A DNA stretch of 64,000 bases from Luscinia megarhynchos (GCA_034336665.1 CM067584.1:5609699-5673698), one strand, 5' to 3'. Positions 15,001 through 25,682 are shown, counted from the stretch's first letter. Numbers and translations are program-made. The notes: generated by a model not told the origin, from the sequence alone.

Positions 15001-18000
15001 TCCCCTGGGGCGAGGACGACGTATCGCTACTGACCATCAGCCTCGGGGGGGAGGATGACGGACCTTGAAAGTGTATTGCCCCAGGGGCGAAGACGACGGA
15101 ACCAGACAGGGCATCCCCGGGGACGAGGACATCGGACCTTGAGAGAACATTGCCCCGGGGGCAAGTACGATGAACCCAGAGTGGGCATCCCCGGGGACGA
15201 GGACGACGGACCCCGACAGAGCATCCGTCTGGGGCAAGGATGATGGACCCCGACAGAGCATGCCCCCGGTTCGACGATGACGGATCCTGACAGAACATCC
15301 CCCCGGGGCGAGGACGATGCACCCCGACAGAGCATTGCCCCAGGGGCGAGGATGAGGGACCTAGACAGAGCACCCCTCCGGGTGCATGGACAATGTACCC
15401 CGAGAGACCATACCCCGGGATGAGGGCGATGGATGCCGAAAGATCGTCGCCCTGGGGGCGAGGACGACTGACCCCGACAGGGCATCCTTCCAGGGTGATG
15501 ACGAGGGTCCCCGACAGAGCATCACCCAGGGACGAGGGCGACGGACGCCTCAAGATCATCCTCCCGGGGGCGAATATGACTTATCCCTACTGACCATCGC
15601 CCCGGGAGTGAGAACGACGGCCCTCGAAAGCGTATTGCCCCGGGGGTGAGGATGACGGACCGTGACAGAGCATCTCCCCGGGACGATCGCAACGGACCCT
15701 GACAGATCATTGCCTCGGGGGCGAGGACGAGAGACCTCGACAGATCATGTCCCCGGGGGCGAGGATGACAGACACCGACAAATGATCCTGTCGGGTGTGA
15801 AGATGAAAAACACCAACAGGGCAGCCCCATGGGGTAATGACGACAGACCCCGACAGAGCATCACTCCGGGGGCGAAGACGACGGACCCTGACAGAGCATC
15901 CTCCTGGAGCGAGGGCGACGGACCGCTACACAGCATCCCCCCGGGACGAGCGCAAAGGACCCTGACAGATCATCGCCCAGATGCAATGACAACGGACCCT
16001 GACAGAGCATCTTCCTGGGGGCATGGACGACGGACCCCAACAGAGCATCCCTTCAGGGCGAGGACTAAGGTTCCTGACAGAGCATCGCCCCGGGACGAGA
16101 GCCACGGACGCTGGAAGATCATCCTCCTGGGGGCGAGTATGCCACATCCCTACTGACCATTGCCCCTGAAGCGAGGACGACGGATCCTGGAAGTTTATTG
16201 CCCCGGGGGCGAGGACGACGCACCTTGACAGATCATCCCGCCGAGGGCGAGGACGACAGACCCTGAAAGGGCATCGCCCCAGGGCCGATGAGGTCGGACT
16301 TTGACAGAACATCGCCTCGGGACGAGGGCGAAGGACAATGACAGATCATCTTCCCAGGGTGAGGACGAGGGACCCCGACAGGGCATTGCCCCAGGGTTGA
16401 GGACAACATACACCTACAGCTAATCCTTCCGGGTGCGATGATGAGATACCCCGAGAGGGCATCCCCCCGGGACGAGGGTGACGGATGCCGAAAGACCATC
16501 CTCCTGGGGGCAAGGATGACAGACTCCGACTGAGCATCACTCCGATGGCGAGGACAAGGGACCCCGACAGAGCATCGCTCCGGGGATGAGGACGACGGAC
16601 ACCGACAAATGATCCTCCCGGGTGCGATGCTGATGGACCCCAACAGGGCATCTCCCCGAGGCGAGGACAATAGACCCCGACAGAGCATCGTCCCGGGGGC
16701 GAGGACAGTGGACTCATACAGGGCATCCCTGTTGTGCAAGGTTGACAGACCCCAACAGAGCATTGCCCCGGGGCGTGGACAACGGACCCCAACAGAGCAT
16801 CGACACGGGACGAAGGCAACAGATCCTGACAGAGCATCACCCTGGGACGAGGGCGATGGACCCTGACGGAGCATCCCCGGGAGACGAAGGAGACGGCCCT
16901 GACAGAGCATCGCCCCGAGGGCTAGGACGAGGGACACCGACAGAGCATTGCACGGGGTTGAGGACGATGGACACCGAAAAATGATCCTCCCGGGTGCGAT
17001 GACGATGGACCCCGACAAGGCATCGCCCCATTTCGAGGACGACAGACTCCGACAGATCATCCCGTCGGGGGCCAGGAGGACGGACCCTGACAGGGCATCC
17101 CCGTGGGGCGAGGACGATAGACCCTGACAGAGCATCCCTTCGGAGCAAAAACGAGGGTCCCCGACAGAGCATCGCCACTGGACGAGGGCAACAAACACCG
17201 CAAGATCATCCTATCGGGGCGAGTACGACGTACCATACTGACCATCACCCCAGGAGCGAGGAAGACGGACCCTGAAAGTGTATTGCCCCAGGGGCGAGGA
17301 TGAGGGACCCCGACAGATCATCCCTTCGAGCCGATGACGACGGACCCTGACAGGGCATCGCCCTGGTAACGAGGACAACGGACCCTGACAGAGCATCCTC
17401 CTGAGGCGAAGACGACACACCCCATCAGAACATTGCCCTGGGGTGAGGAGGTCGGACCCCGACAGGGCATCCCCGTGAGGAGAGGACGACAGACTCCTAT
17501 CGAACATCGCCTCGGGGGAGAGGACAACAGACCCCAAAAGTGTATTGCCCCAGGGGCAAGGATGACAAACCCCGACAGAGCATCGCCCCGGAATGAGGGT
17601 GACGGACCCAGACAGAGGATCGCCCTGGGGCGAGGGCGATGGACCCTGACAGAGCATCCCTGGGAGACGAGCGAGACGGACCCTGACAGACAATCGGCCT
17701 GGGGGCGAGGACAAGGGACCCCGACAGAGCATTGCCCCGGGGTAGAGGACGACGAACACCGACAAATGATCCTCCCGGGTAACGAGGACAACAGACCCTG
17801 ACAGAGCATCCCCCCAGGGCGAGGACGACACACTCCGACAGAGCATCGCCCCAAGGCCGAATACGTCGGAGCCCGCCAGGTCTTCCCCCCAAGGTGAGGA
17901 AGACAGACCCCGACAGAGCATCGCCCTAGGGGCGAGGATGAAGGACCCCGTCAGAGCATTGCCCCGGGGTTGAGGACGACAGACACCGAGAAATGATCCT

Positions 18001-18006
18001 CCAGGG
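1..18006. repeat. GC-rich ~38-bp minisatellite array, unit 1
   Basis: Nearly the whole interval is a degenerate tandem repeat of roughly 36-40 bp, recognised by the recurring blocks GACAGAGCATCGCCCC and GGGGGCGAGGACGACGGACC. Positions 1 to about 160 are not monomers; they match the leader at 20,499-20,650, so the window opens inside a unit whose promoter lies to the left. Variant monomers containing TATCCCTACTGACCATCGCC recur at intervals of a few hundred to a few thousand bases (for example near 400, 1,380, 2,460, 2,790, 6,235, 6,535, 7,100), showing higher-order structure. The monomer has no stop codon in most frames on either strand, so it yields many spurious open frames of 60-320 codons. 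I see no recognised gene inside. The repeat does not show the alternating short A and T tracts described for the chicken CNM 41-bp satellite, so I do not assign it to that family. Confidence 0.92.
6360..14105. repeat. three tandem copies of a ~2.58-kb higher-order block
   Basis: Within the 38-bp array a block of about 2,575-2,585 bp occurs three times in a row. The marker GTCACAGACACATGATCC lies at 6,391, 8,965 and 11,549. A second marker (GATGCCATATCACTGCTGAG) closes the copies near 8,890, 11,466 and 14,041. Copies 1 and 3 appear nearly identical over long stretches at an offset of about 5,170 bp. The middle copy carries many scattered single-base gains and losses. This is either a recent triplication or an assembly duplication joined through a low-quality stretch. 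Confidence 0.85.
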
Positions 18007-18430
18007 TGCAAGCAGCGCAGCGGCAGCAGCTCACCGATGGGGAGGGGAGATGTCTAGCTAGACAAAACAAACCCTCCAGGCATGAGCAGCACACGATTGT
18101 GGATGTAAAGCACTGCAACATCACCCCAGGACAGGGGATGAGCCTCCCCCCAGGGGCAAGGACGACAGACACCGACAGCGCTTTCCCCTCCCCACCAAAA
18201 GGCGACAAAGACAGCACAGCATGCCAAAGGTAAGGCGGATGGAGAGCACAGTGCCCTCCCAAAATCGGAGGGGGTCGGACACCACCCCGGCTCAACAAAG
18301 CTAAGGACAGACAAGCACCGGGGCAGCGAGAGACCGCGCCGGCCCCACAAATTGGAGGGATCTGGCCATCACCCCGGTTCAACAAAGCTAAGGCCAAAAT
18401 AAAATAGGCAAAAATCACAACAAGTTCTGT
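18007..18430 (+). other. conserved 3' tail of repeat unit 1
   Basis: The array stops abruptly and is followed by non-repetitive DNA starting TGCAAGCAGCGCAGCGGC, which recurs almost unchanged at 22,905-23,330. The tail contains one embedded partial 38-bp monomer (near 18,120-18,180) and a roughly 100-bp duplicated motif ending in GGTTCAACAAAGCTAAGGCC. It carries AATAAA, followed by a T-rich stretch (GGTCTTTACTC). No coding potential was recognised. I read it as the 3' end of a plus-strand transcript from the array, by inference from the signal and its conservation between units. Confidence 0.7.
18398..18403 (+). terminator. AATAAA polyadenylation signal, unit 1
   Basis: A canonical AATAAA hexamer sits about 390 bp into the conserved tail and is preserved in the second copy at 23,296-23,301. 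The downstream sequence TGTGCCTGGTCTTTACTC is GT/T-rich, as expected after a cleavage site. Confidence 0.55.
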
Positions 18431-19065
18431 GCCTGGTCTTTACTCTAGCAACGAGTCCCTGGCCACCCAAACCAAGCTCAAAGCTCCCCCCACCCCATGA
18501 AGAGGAGGACGGAGACCTTCAGCCGGGAAGGGAGCTCGGGGGGCCCAGGGATGTCTTCCTCCTCCCTGGGCGGTCCTGGGTGGTTTCGGGCCTCTCCTGT
18601 GGGGAATGGCAGGGCTGGAGGTCTCTGGCCGTGTCACACTAGGGCATGGCGGGGCTGGAGGTTCTCTGGCCCTGTCACACCGGGGGATGCTCAGGGCTGG
18701 GGTTCTGTGGCCGTGTCATACCGGGGATGCTCGGGGCGCTCATCCCAGGGTGAGAGGGACAGAAACCCTGCCGTGTCCCCAGAGGGATGAAGACCCCACC
18801 CCCAAGGGAGAGGGACAGAAACCCCCCGGCCACCTCGAGCATTTCCCAGACCCAGGGGGATGGATACCCTTGAGCAGCACTGGGTGCTGGCCCAGATAAA
18901 ACTGGCCCAAATCAAACTTTTATCAGCCAGAAATGCTTTAGCAGTGAGATTTCCTTTCCACAGGCCCCGCTGTGTCACGATGGACGCTCGGTTCCGTGAG
19001 GTCCTGGAGTGTCACAACGCTGCCCTTGGTTCCACCAGGCCCTACTGTGTCCTAAGAGAGCCTTG
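18431..19065. other. spacer between units, copy 1
   Basis: Non-array spacer recurring at 23,331-23,984. It has short tandem motifs of its own (GGCAGGGCTGGAGGTCTCTGG-like, three or four imperfect copies at 18,600-18,740) and then single-copy sequence. No gene, RNA gene or complete mobile element was recognised. Confidence 0.6.
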
Positions 19066-19490
19066 GGTCTGTGAGATTCTGTAGGAATTCAAAATGCAAG
19101 GAATTCTCTCGACATTGGGCCTGTCAATCAAAGTCTAGAAAAGAACACAGGATTTGGCCGGAGCCTCAGGAAATGCTTCCAACTTAGGTGATAGAAGCAA
19201 AAATGTAGATTAAAGCAGAGATGTATTTAGGTGAGAAAAGTTTAGCTGTAGATTTTATGATTAAAAAAAGAATAAAATTAGTCGAAGATGTGATAAAAAG
19301 TCTTAGACTAGGTCTGTGTGCCAGAACAGGATTGGCTAAAAAAGTTCACACTGCAATTAGACAAAACTTTAGGATTGAATTAGAAACATAAATGTCTTTG
19401 TTGGCAGTGTGGTTTTGGTGAATAAATCCTGAAAAGACCTTGTAGCCATAAGTGTTGCAACTTCTCGTCACGCTGTCGACACTTGTCGAC
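19066..19490 (+). mobile_element. solo LTR, retroviral type
   Basis: An AT-richer block of about 420 bp stands out from its GC-rich surroundings. It opens near TGTGAGATTCTGTAGG and ends near GTCGACA. It contains GAATAAATCCTGAAAAGACC, an AATAAA-type signal in the position expected for an LTR R region. No gag, pol or env sequence accompanies it, so it is a solo LTR. The same element at 23,985-24,243 is cut short. The assignment rests on overall LTR character and general resemblance to avian endogenous LTRs; the family is not identified. Confidence 0.5.
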
Positions 19491-19659
19491 TCTAGAAATG
19501 GGGCATGGACACCCAGAGACCCCTTCCTCTGCTTCTTGCAGTGCCGGAAGGGGCCCAGGAGAGCTGTGGAGGGACTGGGAGTGCCCGGAGCTGCTCCCAA
19601 AATCCCGGTGTGACCCTGGGCCCAGCCCCACCCGGCCCTCACACCTGCCCCTCCCACCC

Positions 19660-19870
19660 CGTGCCCAAGCCACGCCCCTTTTATGCTCTTTCTCCTTCTG
19701 ACCAATCAGAACGCTCGGTCACGCTGTGGCCACGCCTCCCCTATGTGTCATCACAATGAGCAACGCTGGGTACTCCGCCCCCACGTTTGTTTCTGGGCTT
19801 CTTTTGGCTGTGTTTGAAAGTGGCGGGGCTTAGTCTGGGTATATAAAGAGCCCCGCTGGCTCAAGACCTC
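19660..19870 (+). promoter_or_regulatory. RNA polymerase II promoter of repeat unit 2
   Basis: Ordered core and proximal elements are visible: GC-rich boxes (CCACGCCCC, CACGCCTCCC, CCGCCCCCAC), a CCAAT box at 19,702-19,706, and a strong TATA box TATATAAAG at 19,840-19,848, placing the start near 19,870. The TATA box and following leader are conserved at the start of unit 3 (24,248). This is a conventional TATA promoter pointing into the 38-bp array. Whether it is active cannot be told from sequence. Confidence 0.65.
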
Positions 19871-20650
19871 AGCAGCGAAGGCGACGGAAAGAGGAGGAGG
19901 GGCCCCTGGGAGAGGAGCCCCGAGCATCTCACCGGGAGGAGACCCACAGAGCAGGCGAAGATTTGATCTCCACCATCTGCCCGGCAACGAAGGGTGCGGA
20001 GACCCCACCCGTCACTCTGCTCCATGGAGACCTCAGAGCCTACACCGTGATGAGCACAGATCACCCGGCCCCCCTCCATGGTGGAGGAAGGGTGACCTGA
20101 CACCCCTGCCCCACACACATATTTCCACGCAGGATAACGATGGTGACACCCCGCTCCCCGGTCCTCTCATTGGGGTGAGGAGGGTGGAAACTGACCGTGC
20201 ATCCCCCCGGGGGCCAGGACGATGGACACATGGTGAAGACGACAGACCCTGACAGAGCATCGCCTTGGGGCGAGTACGATGGAGACACCGCTCCCCAGCA
20301 CTATTTGGTGCTTCCCCGGAACAAGCAGGCGCCCCTGGCCCGCCAAAGGTGTGGTGGACAGAGACCACCCGTGCCCTCTGTGTTGCAGAGAAGGAGGATG
20401 GACATGACCTGACCACTCATTCCCACAAAAAACGAGGGCGAAGATGATCCTGACCCCCTATAGCGAAGGAGCGGCAACCAAGGGCACAGAGACCCCACCA
20501 GAGACTGCTCCGCTCCACGGAGACCATCCCAACTCACCCAAGGTATGCACCGAGACCACCTGGACCCTTCCCCAGTAATGGGAAGTGGGCGGAGATGTCC
20601 TGACCAACCCCACCATCCGCACACAGGAAGGATGGAGACGACGAGACACC
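19870..20650 (+). other. leader region of repeat unit 2
   Basis: GC-rich sequence after the TATA box. A motif of about 60 bp around CGGCAACGAAGGGTGCGGAGA is present at about 19,980 and again, altered, at 20,472; it also occurs in unit 3 at about 24,390. Two stray 38-bp monomers lie at 20,190-20,290 before the array proper. Positions 20,499-20,650 match the first 160 bases of the window. There are possible splice sites, but none I would call. No protein is recognised. Confidence 0.6.
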
Positions 20651-22431
20651 CCGATCCTCCCTCGGGGCGAGGAGGGTTGTCACTGAGAGAGCATCGCACC
20701 AGAGCAAGGACGACAGACCCTGACAGAGCATCCTTCCGGGACAAAGGACCCAAACATAATATCCAGCCAAGTGGAGGAGGAGGGACCCCGATAGATCATT
20801 CCCTAGGAAACGAGGGTGAGGGACCCCGACAGAGCATCCCCTTGGGGATGAGGGCGACGGACCCACACTGAACATCACCCCGGGGGCGTGGGCGAACGGC
20901 CCTGAGAGAACATCCCACCGGGATGAGGGCGACAGATGCCAAAAGATCATCACTGTAGGGGCGAGGATGACGTACCCCGTCAGATGATCCCCCCAAGGCG
21001 ATGATGATGCAACCCGACAAAGCATAGCCCCGGGGCCGAGAACGTTGGACGCTGACAGAGCATCGCCCCGGGACGTGGGTGACGTCATTTTCCGGGGCGA
21101 GGACAAGGGACCCCGACAGGGCAATACCCCAAGGCGAGGACGACAGACACCGACCGAGCATCCGCCCGGGACGAGGGAGACAGACGCTGAAAGATCATTC
21201 TCCCGGGGGCGAGGACGACAGACCCCAACAGAGCATGGCCCCTAGGGTGAGGACGATGGACCCGGAAAAAGCATTGCCTCGGGGTGGAGGATGACGGACA
21301 CCGACAAATGATCCTTCTGGGTGCGATGACGACGGACCCCAACAGAGCATAGTCCCGGCACGAGGGCGACGGACCCTGACATAGCATCGCCCTGGGACGA
21401 GGGTGATGGACCCTGACAGTACATCCCCGGGAGACGAGGGATATGGACCCTGATAGAGCATCGCCCCGAGGGCGATGACTAAGACAAGGGACCCCGACAG
21501 AGCATTGCCCAGGGGTTGAGGACGACGACACCGACAAATCATCTTTTCAGGTGCGATGACGAGGGACCCCGATAAGGCATCTCCCCAAGGCGAGGACGAG
21601 GGACCCCGACACAGCATCGCCACGGGGGCAAGGATGACGGAACGCCACAGGGCATCCCCAGGGGCAAGGTCGACACACCCTGACAGAGCATCGTCCCGAG
21701 GCCAAGGACATCGGACCCCGACAGAGCATCCCCGTGGGGCGAGGACCACAGATCCCTACAGAGCATCGGCCCCGGGGGCGAGGACAATGGACTCTGAAAG
21801 TGTATTGCCCTGGGGGCGAGGACAATGGACTCTGAAAGTGTATTGCCCTGGGGGCGAGGACGACGGACCCTGACAGAGCATTTCCGGGAGATGAGGGAGA
21901 CTGACCCTGACAGAGCATCGCCCCGGGGGTGAGGACGAGGGTCCCCGACAGGGCATCACCTCAGGATGAGGGCAACGGACGCCGCAACATCTTCCTCTCG
22001 GGGGCGAGGATGATGGACTCCGATAGAACATCGCCCAGGGGGCGAGGACGACGTATCCCTACTGAACATCGCCTCGGGGGCGAGGACGACAGACCCTGAA
22101 AGTGTATTGCCCCGGGGCAAAGAAGACGAAGCCTAAAAGAGCATCGCCTTGTGACGAGGGCGACGGAACCCGACAGAGCATTTACCCGGGGGTGAGGACA
22201 ACGGACACCGACAGATGATCATCCCGGGTGCGATGATGACGGACCCCGACAGGGCATCTCCCCGGGGCGAGTACGACGGACCCCGACAGATCATCGCCCC
22301 CGGGGCGAAGACGACGGACGCCAACAGAACATCCCTTCTGGGGCCGAAGATGTCGGATCCAGGCAGAGCATCACCCCAAGGCAACTGCATACAGGGACAG
22401 AACATCCCCCAGGGTGAGGGCAGATACGGGC
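20650..22431. repeat. ~38-bp minisatellite array, unit 2
   Basis: Same monomer family as unit 1 but only about 1.8 kb long. Its first several hundred bases align with the start of the unit 1 array (for example ATATCCAGCCAAG near 20,760 and 270), so the two arrays are colinear copies that differ greatly in length. A short local duplication is visible at 21,780-21,860, where a monomer with GACTCTGAAAGTGTATTGCC is repeated exactly. Confidence 0.88.
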
Positions 22432-22904
22432 GTGTCTTGGTTTAGGGCAAATTAGGGGAAGAATCTCCAAAAGTAACACCTTAAGCAACACACTCTCCAA
22501 ACTCTTCCTCCTCCCACCACCGGCTTCGAGAAGATTTTTCTCAGAGGAAAATTCGAAAAAACTTATTTATTTAGCAAACACACAGAAAAATCTCGCCCCA
22601 ACGCAAGAAAAAAACAGCCACGGGTGACGCAGCAAACTTCACTTGTCCGAGTGGATATACAGCCTCAGGACGTCTCTGGTGCCGGGGAGGGCAGAAACAC
22701 GTATTTCTTTTCACGAGCAGGTGCCCGGCGTTTCTTCATGTTTCAGGTCGTCCAGGATCAGGTTCACGTGGTATTCCTAGCTAATAAGGGAAGGAAAAAT
22801 AAAGCGAAGCAGCCTAAGCAAAGTGGGGAGCAGAAGCAGCTGCTAAGCAAGCAGAAGCAGCTAAAAGCAACCGAACCGCGCAGGGGGGAGAGGGGGCAGC
22901 AGCT
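22432..22904 (+). mobile_element. LTR-like insertion between array and tail of unit 2
   Basis: The block begins TGTCTTGGTTTAGGGCAAAT, which resembles the start of a common avian endogenous LTR. It contains an A-rich section (TTATTTATTTAGCAAACACA) and lacks 38-bp monomers. In unit 1 the array runs directly into the TGCAAGCAGCGC tail, whereas here this block intervenes, so it is an insertion or was lost from unit 1. No retroviral coding sequence is present. Family assignment is from memory of its general look and is tentative. Confidence 0.45.
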
Positions 22905-23330
22905 TGCAAGCAGCGCAGCGGCAGCAGCTCACCGATGGGGAGGGGCGATGTCTAGCTAGACAAAACAAATCCTCCAGGCATGAGCAGCACACGATTGTGG
23001 ATGTAAAGCACTGCAACATCACCCCAGGACAGGGGGTGAGCCTCCCCTCTGGGACAAGGACGACGGACACCGACAGCGTTTTCCCCTCCCCGCCAACAGG
23101 CGACAAAGACAGCACAGCATGCCAAAGGTAAGGTGGATGGAGAGCACAGTGGCCTCCGAAAATCGGAGGGGGTCGGACACCACCCTGGCTCAACAAAACT
23201 AAGGACAGACAAGCACCGGGGCAGCGAGGGACCGTGCCAGCCCTCCAAATCAGAGGGGTCTGGCCATCGCCCCGGTTCGAAAAAGCTAAGGCCAAAATAA
23301 AATTGTCAAAAATCACATCAAGTGCTGTGC
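22905..23330 (+). other. conserved 3' tail of repeat unit 2, with AATAAA
   Basis: Near-identical copy of 18,007-18,430, including the embedded partial monomer, the duplicated GCTCAACAAA motif and AATAAA at 23,296-23,301. The offset between the two tails is 4,898 bp. Confidence 0.7.
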
Positions 23331-23984
23331 CTGGTCTTTACTCTCGCAACGACACCCTCGCCACCCAAACCAAGCTCAAAGTCCCCCCCACCCCATAACG
23401 AGGACAGAGACCCTCAGCCGGGCAGGGAGCGCGGGGGGCCCAGGGATGTCGCCGGCCCCTTCCTCCCTGGGCGGTCCTGGGGGGTTTCGGGCCTCTCCTG
23501 AAGGGAATGGCAGGGCTGGAGGTCTCTGGCCGAGTCACACTAGGGCATGGCGAGGGCTGGGGGGTCTCTGGTCATGTCACACCGGGGGATGCTCAGGGCT
23601 GGGGGTCACTGGATGTGTCACACCAGGGGATGCTCAGGGCGCTCATCACAGGGTGATAGGGACGGAGACCCTGCCGTGTCCCCAGAGGGATGAAGACCCC
23701 ACCCCCAAGGAAGAGGGGCAGAAACCCCCTGGCCCCCTCGAGCATTTCCCAGACCCAGAGGGATGGATACCCTTGAGCATCCCTGAATGCTGGCCCAGAT
23801 CAAACTGGCCCAAATCAAACTTTTATCAGCCAGAAATGCTTTGGCAGTGAGATTTTCTTTTCCCCAGGCCCCGCTGTGTCACGATGGACGCTCGGTTCCG
23901 TGAGGTTCTGGGGTGTCACAACACTGCCCTTGGTTCCGCCAGGCCCTACTGTGTCCTAAGAGAGCCTCGGGTCTGTGAGATTCT
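23331..23984. other. spacer between units, copy 2
   Basis: Diverged copy of 18,431-19,065 with scattered substitutions and small indels. Nothing gene-like is seen. Confidence 0.6.
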
Positions 23985-24243
23985 GTTGGAATTCAAAATG
24001 CAAGGAATTCTCACAACATTGGGCCTGTCAATCAAAGTCTAGAAAAGAATACAGGATTTGACGTGAGGCCTCATGAAATGCTTCCAACTTAGGTGCTAGA
24101 AGTAAAAATGTAGATTAAAGCAGAGATGTATTTAGGTGAGAAAAGTTTAGCTGTAGATTTTATGATAAAAAAAAGAATAAAATTAGTCGCAGATGTGACA
24201 AAAAGTCTTAGACTAGGTCTGTGTGCCAGAACAGGATTGGCTA
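23985..24243 (+). mobile_element. truncated copy of the spacer LTR
   Basis: Matches 19,066 to about 19,337 and stops at GGATTGGCTA, where it joins GGGTATATAAAG directly. About 500 bp present in copy 1 is missing: the LTR 3' half plus the GC and CCAAT boxes. Confidence 0.5.
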
Positions 24244-24247
24244 TGGG

Positions 24248-24256
24248 TATATAAAG
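24248..24256 (+). promoter_or_regulatory. TATA box of repeat unit 3
   Basis: TATATAAAG, identical to the unit 2 TATA box and followed by the same leader (AGCAGCGACAGCGGCGG). The upstream GC and CCAAT boxes of unit 2 have been deleted, so the core is now fused to half of an LTR. Confidence 0.55.
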
Positions 24257-24709
24257 AGCCCCACTGGCCCGGGTCCTCAGCAGCGACAGCGGCGGAAAGA
24301 GGAGGAGGGATCCCTGGGAGAGGAGCCGTGAGCAGTGCACCAGGTGGAGACCCAAGGAGCGGGCGGAGATCCATTCTGCGCCGTCTGCCCGGCAACGAAA
24401 AGTGCAGAGACCCCACCTGGGAGCGAGGACGACGGACCGAGACATACCATTCCCCTTGCGGGCAAGGACAGTGGACCCCTGAAGAGTATCCTTCAAGGGA
24501 GAGGATGAGGGACCCCGAGAGATCATGCTCCACAGGGCGAGGACGACGGACCCTGACAGAGCATCTTCCTGGGACGAGGGCAACGGACGCCGAAAGATCA
24601 TCCTCCCGAGGGTGAGGATGCGGGATCGTGACATAGCCTCCCGCTGGGGCGAGGACTACATACCCTTACCGACCATCGCCCCGGGGCTGAGGACGAGTGT
24701 TGTAATTCG
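24257..24709 (+). repeat. leader and start of array, unit 3 (cut by gap)
   Basis: Leader to about 24,420, then 38-bp monomers up to the assembly gap. The unit is incomplete; its array length is unknown. Confidence 0.75.
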
Positions 24710-24809
24710 NNNNNNNNNNNNNNNNNNNNNNNNNNNNNNNNNNNNNNNNNNNNNNNNNNNNNNNNNNNNNNNNNNNNNNNNNNNNNNNNNNNNNNNNNNN
24801 NNNNNNNNN
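24710..24809. other. 100-N assembly gap
   Basis: Exactly 100 unknown bases, a conventional placeholder for a gap of unsized length. The left satellite and the right gene region are therefore joined only by scaffolding. Confidence 0.98.
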
Positions 24810-25556
24810 TTTCACTGGGCTCTGATCTCAAACTCCTCTATCCCAAAATCTGCTCCAGGGAGACACCAGAACCAACTCCACTCCATTCCCTGCAAGTATC
24901 CCAAACTCCTCGAATACTCCGCCCCAAAACACTGACCCGTTCCCAAGCTTCAGCCCTGTGATCCCATCATCCCAAACAACCCCAAGCCTGCCTGCACAAA
25001 CACCTGTCCCCGTGACCACCTGCCCTGGAGATCCTGTGGGAGGATCTTGATCCTAAATCCGATCTCTAGGAGCCGGGATTTGGGGAATTGGGGTTTTGGA
25101 TGGGAACAGGAAGCCTAGATGGAGGGGAGCTCTAGATGTATTCTGGATGGGAGTAGGTAGATTTGAGATGGGATTTTGGAAAAGGAGTTGGAGTGGAACT
25201 CTGGGGATTTGGAGATGGGGAACTGGGGATTTTAGAAAGGAATCAGATAGATTTTGGGATGGGATTTTGGGATTTTGAGATGGGAGTTTGGCAGTTTGTA
25301 AGGAGTTTGGGATGGATTTTGGGATGCCAGTGGATTTGGGTTTTAAGTTTTAAAAAGTTTGCATGGAGTTTGGGATGGACTTGGGATGAGTGTGGATTTT
25401 GGGATGGCACACAACTCATCTCCCTCCCATCTCCACCACCCCAGCCTGGCCACACCCTCACTGTGCTGTTCATCTCTGCTCTGACTTCAAACCTGCACAG
25501 CCCACCCCCACCCCAAATCCTGCCTGCCCCACCAAATTCCCCAAATTCCCACTCAC
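24810..25556. other. non-coding DNA next to the gap
   Basis: Contains short repeats built on GGGATTTTGGGATGGG (about 25,080-25,400) and C-rich DNA. The last LMAN2L exon, which would encode the membrane segment and the cytoplasmic tail, should lie here or in the gap, but I could not find it. Confidence 0.5.
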
Positions 25557-25682
25557 TTCCTGGCAGTTTCTCAGGTTGTCCACCACGGGCAGGAACATCT
25601 TCCCTGTCCTGCTTTCTCCTCGGGCGCCCTGGCCTCCGGCACCACAAAGGAAGAAGCCAGCGTAGATGATGTCGTGGTTGTT
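25557..25682 (-). CDS. LMAN2L: LMAN2L penultimate exon remnant
   Basis: On the minus strand the exon reads NNHDII, then a disturbed section containing APEE, then KMFLPVVDNLR, and ends at a good donor (GTGAGT at 25,556-25,551). This is the end of the lectin domain and the stalk of LMAN2L-type lectins. The acceptor side is disturbed (TTTTGCGAACAACC where TTTTGCAG would be expected). One shift separates the two conserved halves. Confidence 0.6.

Noticed and set aside
1..18000. Dozens of open frames of 60-320 codons on both strands in the 38-bp array
   Set aside because: They occur in all six frames at once and follow the repeat period; the monomer lacks stop codons. No domain or initiation context supports any of them.
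160..18006. Chicken CNM or galliform PO41 41-bp satellite
   Set aside because: Unit length is near 38 bp and the alternating A and T clusters of CNM are missing. The comparison is from memory, so a direct alignment would settle it.
160..24709. CRISPR-like array of short repeats
   Set aside because: Units are contiguous and degenerate with no unique spacers, in an animal genome.
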